Origin: Gemmatimonadota bacterium
GTDB lineage: Bacteria > Gemmatimonadota > Gemmatimonadetes > Gemmatimonadales > GWC2-71-9
Reading direction: 5' to 3'
Assembly (NCBI GenBank): GCA_040388535.1
Contig: JAZKBR010000007.1
Span: 192,862-256,861 of the forward strand
Length of the DNA stretch: 64,000 bases
Part shown: piece after piece, positions 34,804 to 42,664 of the stretch
How the letters are laid out: each line of letters begins with the position of its first letter
Position numbering within the stretch: position 1 is the first letter of the stretch
Translations under genes and position numbers: made by a program
Notes under the pieces: model-generated
Seen by the model: only the letters and a program-made list of their open reading frames with translations
Database searches by the model: none
What the model was told of the DNA's origin: nothing

Positions 34804-35894
34804 CGAACGCGGTAGCGGACGATTCCCTGCATCCCTTCGCGATCGCCGGCGAGCCACTCCACGACTCCGACCATCTGATCGCCCTGCACGAGCAAGCCGG
34901 TGACATTACCAGGAATCCGGCGGGTCCCGAGGAATTTCCCCGCACCGCTGAAGACATCGACTTCAGTGCTGTCGGAGCGAATCCGCGGCGTCGCTAGCCA
35001 CAGTCGCCCTGCCCCATCCTCGGCAATCGCTGTCACCGTGATCTGGGCCTTCGGCCTCTTGAGCAGCGGGTCGATGATTGCGTGCGCGGCCTTCAATTGC
35101 TCCGCTGTCGCGCCCTTGAGTTGAGTAGCCAGCTGCTCCTCCACCCGGGCCTTCTCCGCCTTGGTCATGAACTCTGGCGGCATCCCTGGGCGGCTCATCG
35201 TCAGCCGCTTGATCCCCTTGGCATCGAGCACGAAGACCATATGGTCGCGTGGCGCCGGCAAGTACCAGCCGCCAGCACGACGAGGCAGCACCGCGGTGGC
35301 GAACGGCGTAACCATCTTGAGATTCGGGTCAACGAAATGGCCGGCCGAGTCGGCAGCGATCGGCGCAAAGTGCGCGACACTCTTGCCGCTCGTCAACGAT
35401 ACCGCGACGAGCGACTGGCCCTGCGTCGCAGGCTTGCCGGCCACCGGGGCATCGTTGGAATTCGTCGGGACGCCCAGCCCGTAGATCGAATCACCCACGA
35501 CCTGATAGACGCCGAGCATAATGCCCGGTACCGACACTGAGCGCTCGATCTTCCAGGCCGACGAGATGAGCGACATCCGTGCATTGGCCTGATCGTAGGC
35601 GACCACGCCGCCCCCGGGCCGGGCGACGATCGGGCCCGCCAGCCGGAACTCGCCGGGTCCGCTTCCCTTGTGGCCGACCGAGCGCGTCGTTCCGGTCGCC
35701 ATGTCCGCGCAGAGCACCACTGCATCGTCGGCATTGAACATTGCCAGGCAACCAGACTTCTCGAGTGCAATGCGTGGATCGATGCGGAAATCGAGCTCCT
35801 GCAACGAGGCCGCCACCGGCAAGGGTGTCAGGGTCGGTAGCGCCTGCGCCTGCATCGGCAGCGGAAGGAACGCGAGCAACAGGAGGCGTTTCAC
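34800..35894 (-). CDS. Exported six-bladed beta-propeller of unknown function
   Basis: 364 residues from a GTG that overlaps the acyl-CoA oxidase stop (GTGA at 35891-35894). Signal peptide 1-18 (PMQAQA). The motif SVGHKGSGPGEFRLAGPIVARPGGGVVAYD is the hallmark of a family of exported six-bladed propellers common in these bacteria; later blades include QITVTAIAEDGAGRLWLATP. A charged helical insert (about 245-295, MTKAEKARVEEQLATQLKGATAEQLKAA) interrupts the blades. No catalytic site recognised. Likely last gene of the minus-strand operon with the GT and oxidase. Confidence 0.75.
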   Translation of the reverse strand: MKRLLLLAFLPLPMQAQALPTLTPLPVAASLQELDFRIDPRIALEKSGCLAMFNADDAVVLCADMATGTTRSVGHKGSGPGEFRLAGPIVARPGGGVVAYDQANARMSLISSAWKIERSVSVPGIMLGVYQVVGDSIYGLGVPTNSNDAPVAGKPATQGQSLVAVSLTSGKSVAHFAPIAADSAGHFVDPNLKMVTPFATAVLPRRAGGWYLPAPRDHMVFVLDAKGIKRLTMSRPGMPPEFMTKAEKARVEEQLATQLKGATAEQLKAAHAIIDPLLKRPKAQITVTAIAEDGAGRLWLATPRIRSDSTEVDVFSGAGKFLGTRRIPGNVTGLLVQGDQMVGVVEWLAGDREGMQGIVRYRVR

Positions 35895-37813
35895 GAGTGT
35901 GCCGTGGGAAGAGGATCAAAGGCAATCGGTGCGGCGAGTACCGCATCGGGAATGGCAAAGGACTGGGTGATCTGTTCCGCGACCGGTCGCATCTCCTGCA
36001 TGCAGTTGTTCACCAGATACCGGATCGCCTTGGCCTTGGGAGTCTCGACCACGCCGTTCATCAGGAACCAGCCGAGATCGCGTTCGACGCGCGTGGCCCA
36101 GAAGGTGTCACGGACCAGCGCCAGCACCGGTCGCAGCGAACGATTGGCCCGCTGGACCTCCTGCTGGACCGCTTCGAATGCCACCCGTTCAACATGCGCG
36201 GTCGCGAGGTGCATCAGGTGGTCCTGCACGTCCTGCATCGTGGCTCCCGGATCACCCTTCTTCATTCCCGCGCGAATCCGTCGGGCGGCACCATCGAGCA
36301 GCCGTTCCTCGCGGTAGCGGAGCAGGTCGAGCTGCTGCTCGGGGTCGCGGAGGTGATCTTCATCATCGCGCCGGGCACTGACCGGGTTCATCGATTTGAG
36401 CACGGCACGTGCGCGGCGAGTCATCAGGCGGATGACGCCGAGTTCGGCGAACTCCTCTTTGTACCCAGTGAGCAGCGCCTTCGCGAGCAGTTGCATCAGG
36501 ACGGTGTTGTCGCCCTCGAACGTCGTCCAGACATCGATATCGCCCCGCAGCACCGCGATCCGGTTGATGGCGAGATATCCCTGGCCGCCGCAGCACTCGC
36601 GCGCATCAGTGATCGCCTCCTGCGCCGCCCACGAGGCATACGCCTTGAGACCGGCCGCGAGCCCTTCGAGTTCCCTGCTCTCGCTCTCCTTCCGTGTCAC
36701 AAAGCGATCGACGAGTCGTGACAGTGCGAGATCGAGCACGACTGCCGTCGCGAGAGCCGGCAGCAAGCGACGCTGATGGGTGCGATAGTCGAGCAGCAAC
36801 GTCTCCGGACGCCCTTCCTCGCCGAACTGGCGCCGGCGATTGCCATAGCGTACGGCAATGGTGAGCGCGCTCTTGGCGGCCGACAGTGCCGACAGCGCAA
36901 TGGTGATGCGGCCACCGACCAGCGTACCGATCATCGTGAAGAAGCGTCGTGCGGGATTCGCAATTGGCGACGAATAGATCCCGTCGGGCGAGACATCGCC
37001 GAAACGATTCAGCAGATGCTCGCGCGGCACGCGCACCTGATCGAACCAGATTCGCCCGTTGTCGACCCCGTTGAGGCCTTCCTTGATGCCGGTGTCGCCG
37101 ATCCGCACCCCGGCGCAGACGGTGCCGTCGGCCTCGCGAATCGGTACCAGCAGCGCGTGAACGCCGTGCCGCTGATCACCGACGTGCAGCTGGGCAAAGA
37201 CCGTCGCCATCCGCCCGTGCACTGCGGCATTGCCGAGCCACTCCTTGTGCCCGCTCCCTGAGGGAGTATGGATGACGAATTCCTGGGTGGTCGGATCGTA
37301 CGTCGCCGTTGTCTCGAGATCGCGCACGTTCGAGCCGTGCCCGAGCTCCGACATCGCGAAGACGCCGAGGAGTTCGCCTCGCGCGATGCGCGGGAGGAAG
37401 TGCTCGTGGTGCCAGCGGGTGCCCAGCAGCTGGACACTCCCCTGAAAGAGGCCGAACTGCACGCCGAACTTGATGGTGAGCGAGAGATCGTGAAAACCGA
37501 GCGTCTCCATCGCCGCCATGAACCCGCGGATGTCTCCCTTCCCGCCGAACTCCGGCTCCACCGATAGCGCGCCGAGGCCATCCTTGGCGAGTTCACGAAG
37601 CCACTCCAGCACCACTTCGCGATACTCGTGATGGGAGATGCCGTAGCGGTAGGCGAAGCGGGGATCGGCGAGCCGGGCGCGCAGGAAGTCGCGGATCCCG
37701 ACCGATTCACCATCGAACAGCGCCTTGAGTCCGGCGACGTCGACGAAAGGCGCCGGCCGTGGCGGAACCGGATCGGGACGTGACGGCGTGCGGCGAGCAG
37801 ATGGAGGCGTCAT
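35891..37813 (-). CDS. Acyl-CoA oxidase/dehydrogenase-like flavoprotein
   Basis: 640 residues from the ATG at 37813, with AGGA five bases upstream; the frame open to 37927 overlaps the glycosyltransferase and lacks homology. Domain order of peroxisomal-type acyl-CoA oxidases: N-terminal helical domain (YGISHHEYREVVLEWLRELAKDGLGAL), beta domain (FAMSELGHGSNVRDLETTATYD, GIKEGLNGVDNGRIWFDQVRVPRE), helical FAD domain (FTMIGTLVGGRI, NRRRQFG, CCGGQGYLAINRI, TTFEGDNTVLMQLLAKALL) and a long C-terminal helical domain. The catalytic base is probably the Glu of TTFEGDN. Expected chemistry: trans-2-enoyl-CoA formation. Whether electrons go to oxygen or an ETF cannot be read. Confidence 0.85.
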   Translation of the reverse strand: MTPPSARRTPSRPDPVPPRPAPFVDVAGLKALFDGESVGIRDFLRARLADPRFAYRYGISHHEYREVVLEWLRELAKDGLGALSVEPEFGGKGDIRGFMAAMETLGFHDLSLTIKFGVQFGLFQGSVQLLGTRWHHEHFLPRIARGELLGVFAMSELGHGSNVRDLETTATYDPTTQEFVIHTPSGSGHKEWLGNAAVHGRMATVFAQLHVGDQRHGVHALLVPIREADGTVCAGVRIGDTGIKEGLNGVDNGRIWFDQVRVPREHLLNRFGDVSPDGIYSSPIANPARRFFTMIGTLVGGRITIALSALSAAKSALTIAVRYGNRRRQFGEEGRPETLLLDYRTHQRRLLPALATAVVLDLALSRLVDRFVTRKESESRELEGLAAGLKAYASWAAQEAITDARECCGGQGYLAINRIAVLRGDIDVWTTFEGDNTVLMQLLAKALLTGYKEEFAELGVIRLMTRRARAVLKSMNPVSARRDDEDHLRDPEQQLDLLRYREERLLDGAARRIRAGMKKGDPGATMQDVQDHLMHLATAHVERVAFEAVQQEVQRANRSLRPVLALVRDTFWATRVERDLGWFLMNGVVETPKAKAIRYLVNNCMQEMRPVAEQITQSFAIPDAVLAAPIAFDPLPTAHS

Positions 37814-37844
37814 CGGATCCTGTGAGCGTCGAGAAACATGTCGG

Positions 37845-40800
37845 TCATGGCGCGGTGGCGCGCGCGGCCACGGTGGCCTTGCGGTCGAGCTTGCCCCAGC
37901 CGACGAGGCCCCCGCGCAGTGCGGCAACGACCGAACGCACCACCACCCAGTACATCACTTGACGATACGCGAATCGCTGCAGAAAGACGAGCCAGGTCAG
38001 CCGCCGATCCTCGCCCGGTTCCATCAGGAACGCGAGCACTGACGCGAGCCAGTCGACCAGCAGGAAGAGCGCGTACCAGGAGACCACCTGTTCCAGCGAC
38101 GCGAGCGCGTAGGTACTGCCGTGCGAACGCTGCGTCAGGGCGATCGAGAGCAGGCTCCAGACGAAGAGCAGGTCGGCCAGCGGAGCGATCACGGCAAAGA
38201 GCAGCTGAAAGATCCAGACATTTGGCAGCGCCACGAATCCGAGCGTGCCGGCGCTCGGCCGGAAGAGGAGGTCGCGATGCTTCCAGGCACACTGCAGGGT
38301 ACCAAATGCCCAGCGGAATCGCTGCTTCGCCAGCGTCCGCAACGTGTCGGGCGCTTCCGTCCACGCCACGGCGTCGCCCGCGTACGCCACCCGATGGCCA
38401 CGACGGCCAATCGCCAGCGTCAGGTCCTGGTCCTCGGCGAGGGTGTCGCTACTGAAGCCGCCGGCTTCGAGCACCAGCGATTTCCGCCAGGCGCCGACCG
38501 CACCAGGAACCACGGTGATGCAGTCGAGCAGGGCGAACGCCCGTCGATCGAGATTCTGTGAAGTGATGTATTCGAGCGCCTGCCACCGGGTGACCAGGTT
38601 GATGCGATTGCCCACCTTGGCATTCCCCGCCACGGCGCCGACCTTGGGGTCGACCAGCGGCGCCACCAGGTGCGCCACAGTACCGGGCTCGAACAGCGTG
38701 TCGGCATCAAGACCCACGACGATTTCACCTTGCGCCCGCGCGATGCCGAAATTCAACGCGCTCGCCTTGCCGCCATTCTCCTTGCGATACACCGTCACGC
38801 GCGCGTCGTCTGCGAACCCCTGCTCGACGATGGCGCCGGTTCCGTCAGGCGAGCCGTCGTCGACCACTACGATCTCGAATGCGCCGAGGTACTCCTGGGC
38901 GAGCAGGGACCGCACCGTCTGCGGAATCACCTTGGCTTCGTTGTAGGCCGGCACAATCACCGAGACGGACGGGTGGTAGTCCATCGATGCGCGCGACCGC
39001 CGGAAGCGCTGGATCGCCGCCAGCACGAGGATGAAACCGAGGCGCCCCATGCCGAGCACGATGGCGATGAAGAAGATCGTGTAGACGCCGCGCTCGACCA
39101 GCGAGATGCTCCCGAAGGCCATCAGTTCCATCGCCCGGAGCCAGGCGCCACGGGGCGGTATCGGCGGCATGGTCACCGATGGTGGCAACCCGGCGAGATC
39201 GCCGAGCGACACGAATGTGTCGCCCGCAGCGCGCAGCGAGTCGATCAGCGGACCGAGCGCCGCCACGGTCTGCGAGCGGTCGCCCCCACCGTCGTGGAGC
39301 AGCACCACTTCGCCCCGCGGCAACGCATCCATCACGTTTTCGACGATCCTCTCGGCGCCCGGGTTGGTCCAGTCCTCCGCGTCGACACGAGTGCCCACGT
39401 TGATGTATCCGAGATCTGTCGCAATCGAGACCGGCACCAGTTCGTCGGCAGTCGTCGGCTCGGCATCGCCGAAATACGGTGGCCGGAAGAGAATCGTCCG
39501 GCGATCAAGTACCGCTTCGATCAGGCGCTCGTTGGCGTCGATTTCGAGTCGGGTAACCCAGTCGGAGGTGAGCGCGAGGTTGGGGTGGGTGAAGGTGTGG
39601 TTGCCGATCTCGTGCCCTTCGGCGAGGACACGACGTGCCAGCGCCGGCGATGCCTCGATGTGCGTCCCGATCATGAAGAAGGCCCCGTGCACCCCGCGCG
39701 AGCGCAGGGTATCGAGAATCATCGGGGTCCAGCGACGATCGGGGCCGTCGTCGAAGGTCAGCGCCACTCGGCCGGGGTGTCGGCCGGTGCGATTGACCAC
39801 CCACGGCGACGGAACACGCTCCATCGTCTCGCGGGCGATCGCACCGGTGGCATCCACCGCAACAGTGCGCGACCCGGTGCGTGGGTGCGAGCCGATCGCC
39901 AGCAGCTCGCCACCGCCCCGGAACTCCACGTCGGAGCCCGGCTCGATCAGCCGAAGTGAATCGGGTGACTGCAATTCGCCGCGACGGTTGATAGCTCGCC
40001 AGAGCGACTGATCTTCTTCACCCAGCCGCCAGACCGCATGACTGGTGATCCCGAGCGCACGCGCACTGCGCATCTGATCGAGCGCTGTCACGGCGTCCTG
40101 GTACCAGATCACATGGTCGGTTGAATCCGGTGCGGTCCAGGCGAGATACGGATTCCGCGACAAGGTATCGAACTGGGGCAGGACGTTATTCTCGCGCGAG
40201 AAGCGCCAGACATCCTGGCTCGTGACGGCATCGCCCGACCCGCTGCCGGCATCGTTCCAGTCGTAGCCGTAAGCGGAGAAGGCCGCGATCGCCTTGGCCG
40301 CTGGCACCGCCTCGAGCAGATGTCGCGTGCGTTCGGCGTACCAGGCCCGGCTCGCCACCGGCCCGGCTTCAGCGCCGGGGCCACTGCCGTAGTGCTCATC
40401 GTAGAGCATCAGCAGGACACGATCACAGCGGGCAGTGAAACGTCGTACCCACGAGAGGTCGAGCGAGGGTTCGATTGCCATCGTCAGCAAGGGGCCCTGG
40501 CCGAGCGCCTTCCGCAACTCGTCGAGGAATCGCTCGATATCCGGCAGCGAACCCTCGGGCATGCTTTCGAAATCCACCGTGATGCCGGCGAGCCCGAGAC
40601 GTCTGACCGCACTGACGGCCTGGCGCACGGCACGCTGCCGCCGGGTCGCATCGGCGAGCAGGCGCGGGCCACTGCTGCCACCAAACTCGCCGACTCCCTG
40701 CGTGACATTGCTGAGCATCAGCAGTACGCGCGGTCGTGCCGAATCCGGCAGCGACTGGATCAGGAAGAGCAGCTTCGGGTCGATTTTCAGCTGCAGCGAA

Positions 40801-41258
40801 TCGCCACCGGGCGTCACGAAACCCCACTCGGCAATCACCCAGTCGAGCTGGTCAACATGCGCCTTGAGCGATGCAAAGGAGTTGTCGTCCCAGTTGACAT
40901 AGAAACCGGCGAAGATCGAGTCAGGACTGCCACGGCGCTCCCTGACGGGGTGGAGCGGCAACCGGCCCGGGCGAACCGCTGGCGGCTGGCCTTGATGCCG
41001 CAACGCGCGGTAGAGACGTTCCCGGGCACTCTCTCGGAGCCGGGCGGCGCGGGAGCCGACCACGGCGGGCGCGTGGCGGCGGGTGGCCGGAGTAAAAGCG
41101 TCAAACTGAGGGAGCGCCGGCGGCAGCAAGGCAGCAACGATTAACCCGAAGACGCCGACCGTGCTGAGTGCCCCCAGGAGGTAGGCTCCTGCCCGGACGC
41201 GCTGCCAGCGGCGCCCAGTGGGCTCCGAGAAGACATGCGCCGAACGGTCTGCCGACAA
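37845..41258 (-). CDS. GH18-like / polysaccharide deacetylase / GT2 glycosyltransferase fusion
   Basis: 1137 residues from a TTG with GAGGTG just upstream. Layout: membrane helix 25-47; GH18-like domain about 113-425 (FAGFYVNWDD; GITVDFE keeps D229 and E231 but not the first Asp residues of the usual motif); NodB deacetylase about 495-690 (LTFDDGPDRRW with D503-D504, HTFTHPN with H554/H558); membrane helices about 715-750; GT2 domain about 762-1000 (VIVPAYNE, VVDDGSPDGT D800-D801, DAD 851, EDQD 942-945, QRFRW 979-983); further C-terminal helices. Resembles a PgaB-plus-PgaC-like system for a beta-linked amino-sugar polymer in one chain. Polymer identity is inference. Confidence 0.9.
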   Translation of the reverse strand: MSADRSAHVFSEPTGRRWQRVRAGAYLLGALSTVGVFGLIVAALLPPALPQFDAFTPATRRHAPAVVGSRAARLRESARERLYRALRHQGQPPAVRPGRLPLHPVRERRGSPDSIFAGFYVNWDDNSFASLKAHVDQLDWVIAEWGFVTPGGDSLQLKIDPKLLFLIQSLPDSARPRVLLMLSNVTQGVGEFGGSSGPRLLADATRRQRAVRQAVSAVRRLGLAGITVDFESMPEGSLPDIERFLDELRKALGQGPLLTMAIEPSLDLSWVRRFTARCDRVLLMLYDEHYGSGPGAEAGPVASRAWYAERTRHLLEAVPAAKAIAAFSAYGYDWNDAGSGSGDAVTSQDVWRFSRENNVLPQFDTLSRNPYLAWTAPDSTDHVIWYQDAVTALDQMRSARALGITSHAVWRLGEEDQSLWRAINRRGELQSPDSLRLIEPGSDVEFRGGGELLAIGSHPRTGSRTVAVDATGAIARETMERVPSPWVVNRTGRHPGRVALTFDDGPDRRWTPMILDTLRSRGVHGAFFMIGTHIEASPALARRVLAEGHEIGNHTFTHPNLALTSDWVTRLEIDANERLIEAVLDRRTILFRPPYFGDAEPTTADELVPVSIATDLGYINVGTRVDAEDWTNPGAERIVENVMDALPRGEVVLLHDGGGDRSQTVAALGPLIDSLRAAGDTFVSLGDLAGLPPSVTMPPIPPRGAWLRAMELMAFGSISLVERGVYTIFFIAIVLGMGRLGFILVLAAIQRFRRSRASMDYHPSVSVIVPAYNEAKVIPQTVRSLLAQEYLGAFEIVVVDDGSPDGTGAIVEQGFADDARVTVYRKENGGKASALNFGIARAQGEIVVGLDADTLFEPGTVAHLVAPLVDPKVGAVAGNAKVGNRINLVTRWQALEYITSQNLDRRAFALLDCITVVPGAVGAWRKSLVLEAGGFSSDTLAEDQDLTLAIGRRGHRVAYAGDAVAWTEAPDTLRTLAKQRFRWAFGTLQCAWKHRDLLFRPSAGTLGFVALPNVWIFQLLFAVIAPLADLLFVWSLLSIALTQRSHGSTYALASLEQVVSWYALFLLVDWLASVLAFLMEPGEDRRLTWLVFLQRFAYRQVMYWVVVRSVVAALRGGLVGWGKLDRKATVAARATAP

Positions 41259-41312
41259 TCACACCTCGCTAAGCGGTGAAACAGAGAGGGGTCACGACCC
41301 GGGATGCGATAG

Positions 41313-41318
41313 ATTCTA
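41313..41318 (-). promoter_or_regulatory. Candidate -10 box (TAGAAT) for the triple-fusion operon
   Basis: TAGAAT on the minus strand, about 55 bases before the TTG start at 41258, in the 141-base divergent region to 41400. Five of six bases match TATAAT; no convincing -35. The rest of this region shows no gene or repeat. Confidence 0.35.
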
Positions 41319-41399
41319 AGGGTTCGCCTCCCCCGATGTATTCCCTGTGAGCCCCGGAGTCCCTGTGCCACACGTCCGCCCGCGCCTGCAGGGGCGCTG

Positions 41400-42638
41400 A
41401 TGCCGGAGATCGCCGTCATTGGCGCGGGGGCTGCTGGCCTGATGGCAGCAATTCACGCGGCCGGACCTGGTCGACGGGTCCGCCTCTACGAATCCACCGC
41501 CGACGGTGGCCGGAAGATCCTCATCTCCGGTGGCGGGCGTTGCAACGTGCTGCCGTCGGTCCTGGAGCCGCGCGACTATGTCACGGCGTCATCTCCGAAC
41601 ACGATGCGCAATATCCTGCGCAGCTGGCCGCTGGCCGAGCAACAGCAATTCTTTGAGGAAGAGGTCGGCCTCCCGCTGGTGCTCGAACCGGAAACCGGCA
41701 AACTGTTCCCGGTGGCGAACAAGGCACGCGCGGTGCGCGACTCGCTCCTCCATCTCGCCGAACGACGTGGCGTGGAGTTTGTCCCTGAGACCCGACTCGT
41801 CGACCTCATGCCAGACGCGGGGCGCTGGAAACTGATCTTCGCGCAGGCCGCAGCCAGGACCGCCGACGCGGTCATCCTGGCGACCGGCGGACTCTCGGTC
41901 CCGCAGACCGGATCCGATGGCGCCGGCCTCTCCCTCCTCGCCCGGCTCGGCCACACCGTCCACCCGACGTATCCCGCGCTCACCCCGCTCACACTCGAGC
42001 CCGCGCACTACACCGACCTCGCGGGCATTTCCCTCACCGTCACGATCACCGCGACAAGTGCGACCGAGAAGCGGATCGCAACAGGGGGCTTCCTCTTCAC
42101 GCATCGCGGGTTCAGCGGCCCGGCAGCGCTCGACGTCTCTCACGTGGCGGTGCGAGGTCGGCTTGCTGGCGACGCACCGGCTCGGCTCTCGGTCCACTGG
42201 GGAACCCGCACCCAGGCGCAGTGGGAGTTCTCGTTAGCACCGGGTGCGCAATCGGTGGCGAACGCAGTGCGACAGTGGCTCCCCGCTCGACTTGCCGATC
42301 GGCTGCTGGCTCATGCCGACGTACCGGGTGCGACTGTGCTGGCGCAGTTGACCCGCGGCGCCCGACTGAAGGTGCTCGATGCCGTGCTACGGTATCCCCT
42401 GCCCTGGACTTCCGACGAAGGCTACAAGAAGGCTGAAGTGACTGGCGGCGGCGTTGCGCTCGCCGAAGTCCAACCACGTACCCTCGAAAGCCGAATCCTC
42501 CCCGGACTCTTTCTCGCCGGTGAATTGCTCGACGCATTCGGCCCGATTGGGGGCTACAATTTCGTCTGGGCCTGGACCACCGGTCGGCTTGCCGGCCTCG
42601 GCGCAACGCAGCACGAGGTCACCGTTCCGGGCCTCTGA
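41400..42638 (+). CDS. HI0933/YhiN-family FAD-dependent oxidoreductase
   Basis: 412 residues, ATG with GGGG upstream. N-terminal Rossmann FAD site VIGAGAAGLMAAIHAA, then GGRKILISGGGRCNV, ATGGLSVPQTGSDGAGL, FTHRGFSGPAALDVS, and the C-terminal TGGGVALAEVQPRTLESRILPGLFLAGELLDAFGPIGGYNF, all characteristic of the HI0933/YhiN family of NAD(P)/FAD flavoproteins. The reaction of this family has not been settled. It is cytoplasmic. It may be co-transcribed with the M14 peptidase gene 26 bases downstream. Confidence 0.9.
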   Translation: MPEIAVIGAGAAGLMAAIHAAGPGRRVRLYESTADGGRKILISGGGRCNVLPSVLEPRDYVTASSPNTMRNILRSWPLAEQQQFFEEEVGLPLVLEPETGKLFPVANKARAVRDSLLHLAERRGVEFVPETRLVDLMPDAGRWKLIFAQAAARTADAVILATGGLSVPQTGSDGAGLSLLARLGHTVHPTYPALTPLTLEPAHYTDLAGISLTVTITATSATEKRIATGGFLFTHRGFSGPAALDVSHVAVRGRLAGDAPARLSVHWGTRTQAQWEFSLAPGAQSVANAVRQWLPARLADRLLAHADVPGATVLAQLTRGARLKVLDAVLRYPLPWTSDEGYKKAEVTGGGVALAEVQPRTLESRILPGLFLAGELLDAFGPIGGYNFVWAWTTGRLAGLGATQHEVTVPGL

Positions 42639-42664
42639 TCCACTCCTTCAACCCACCACTACCT

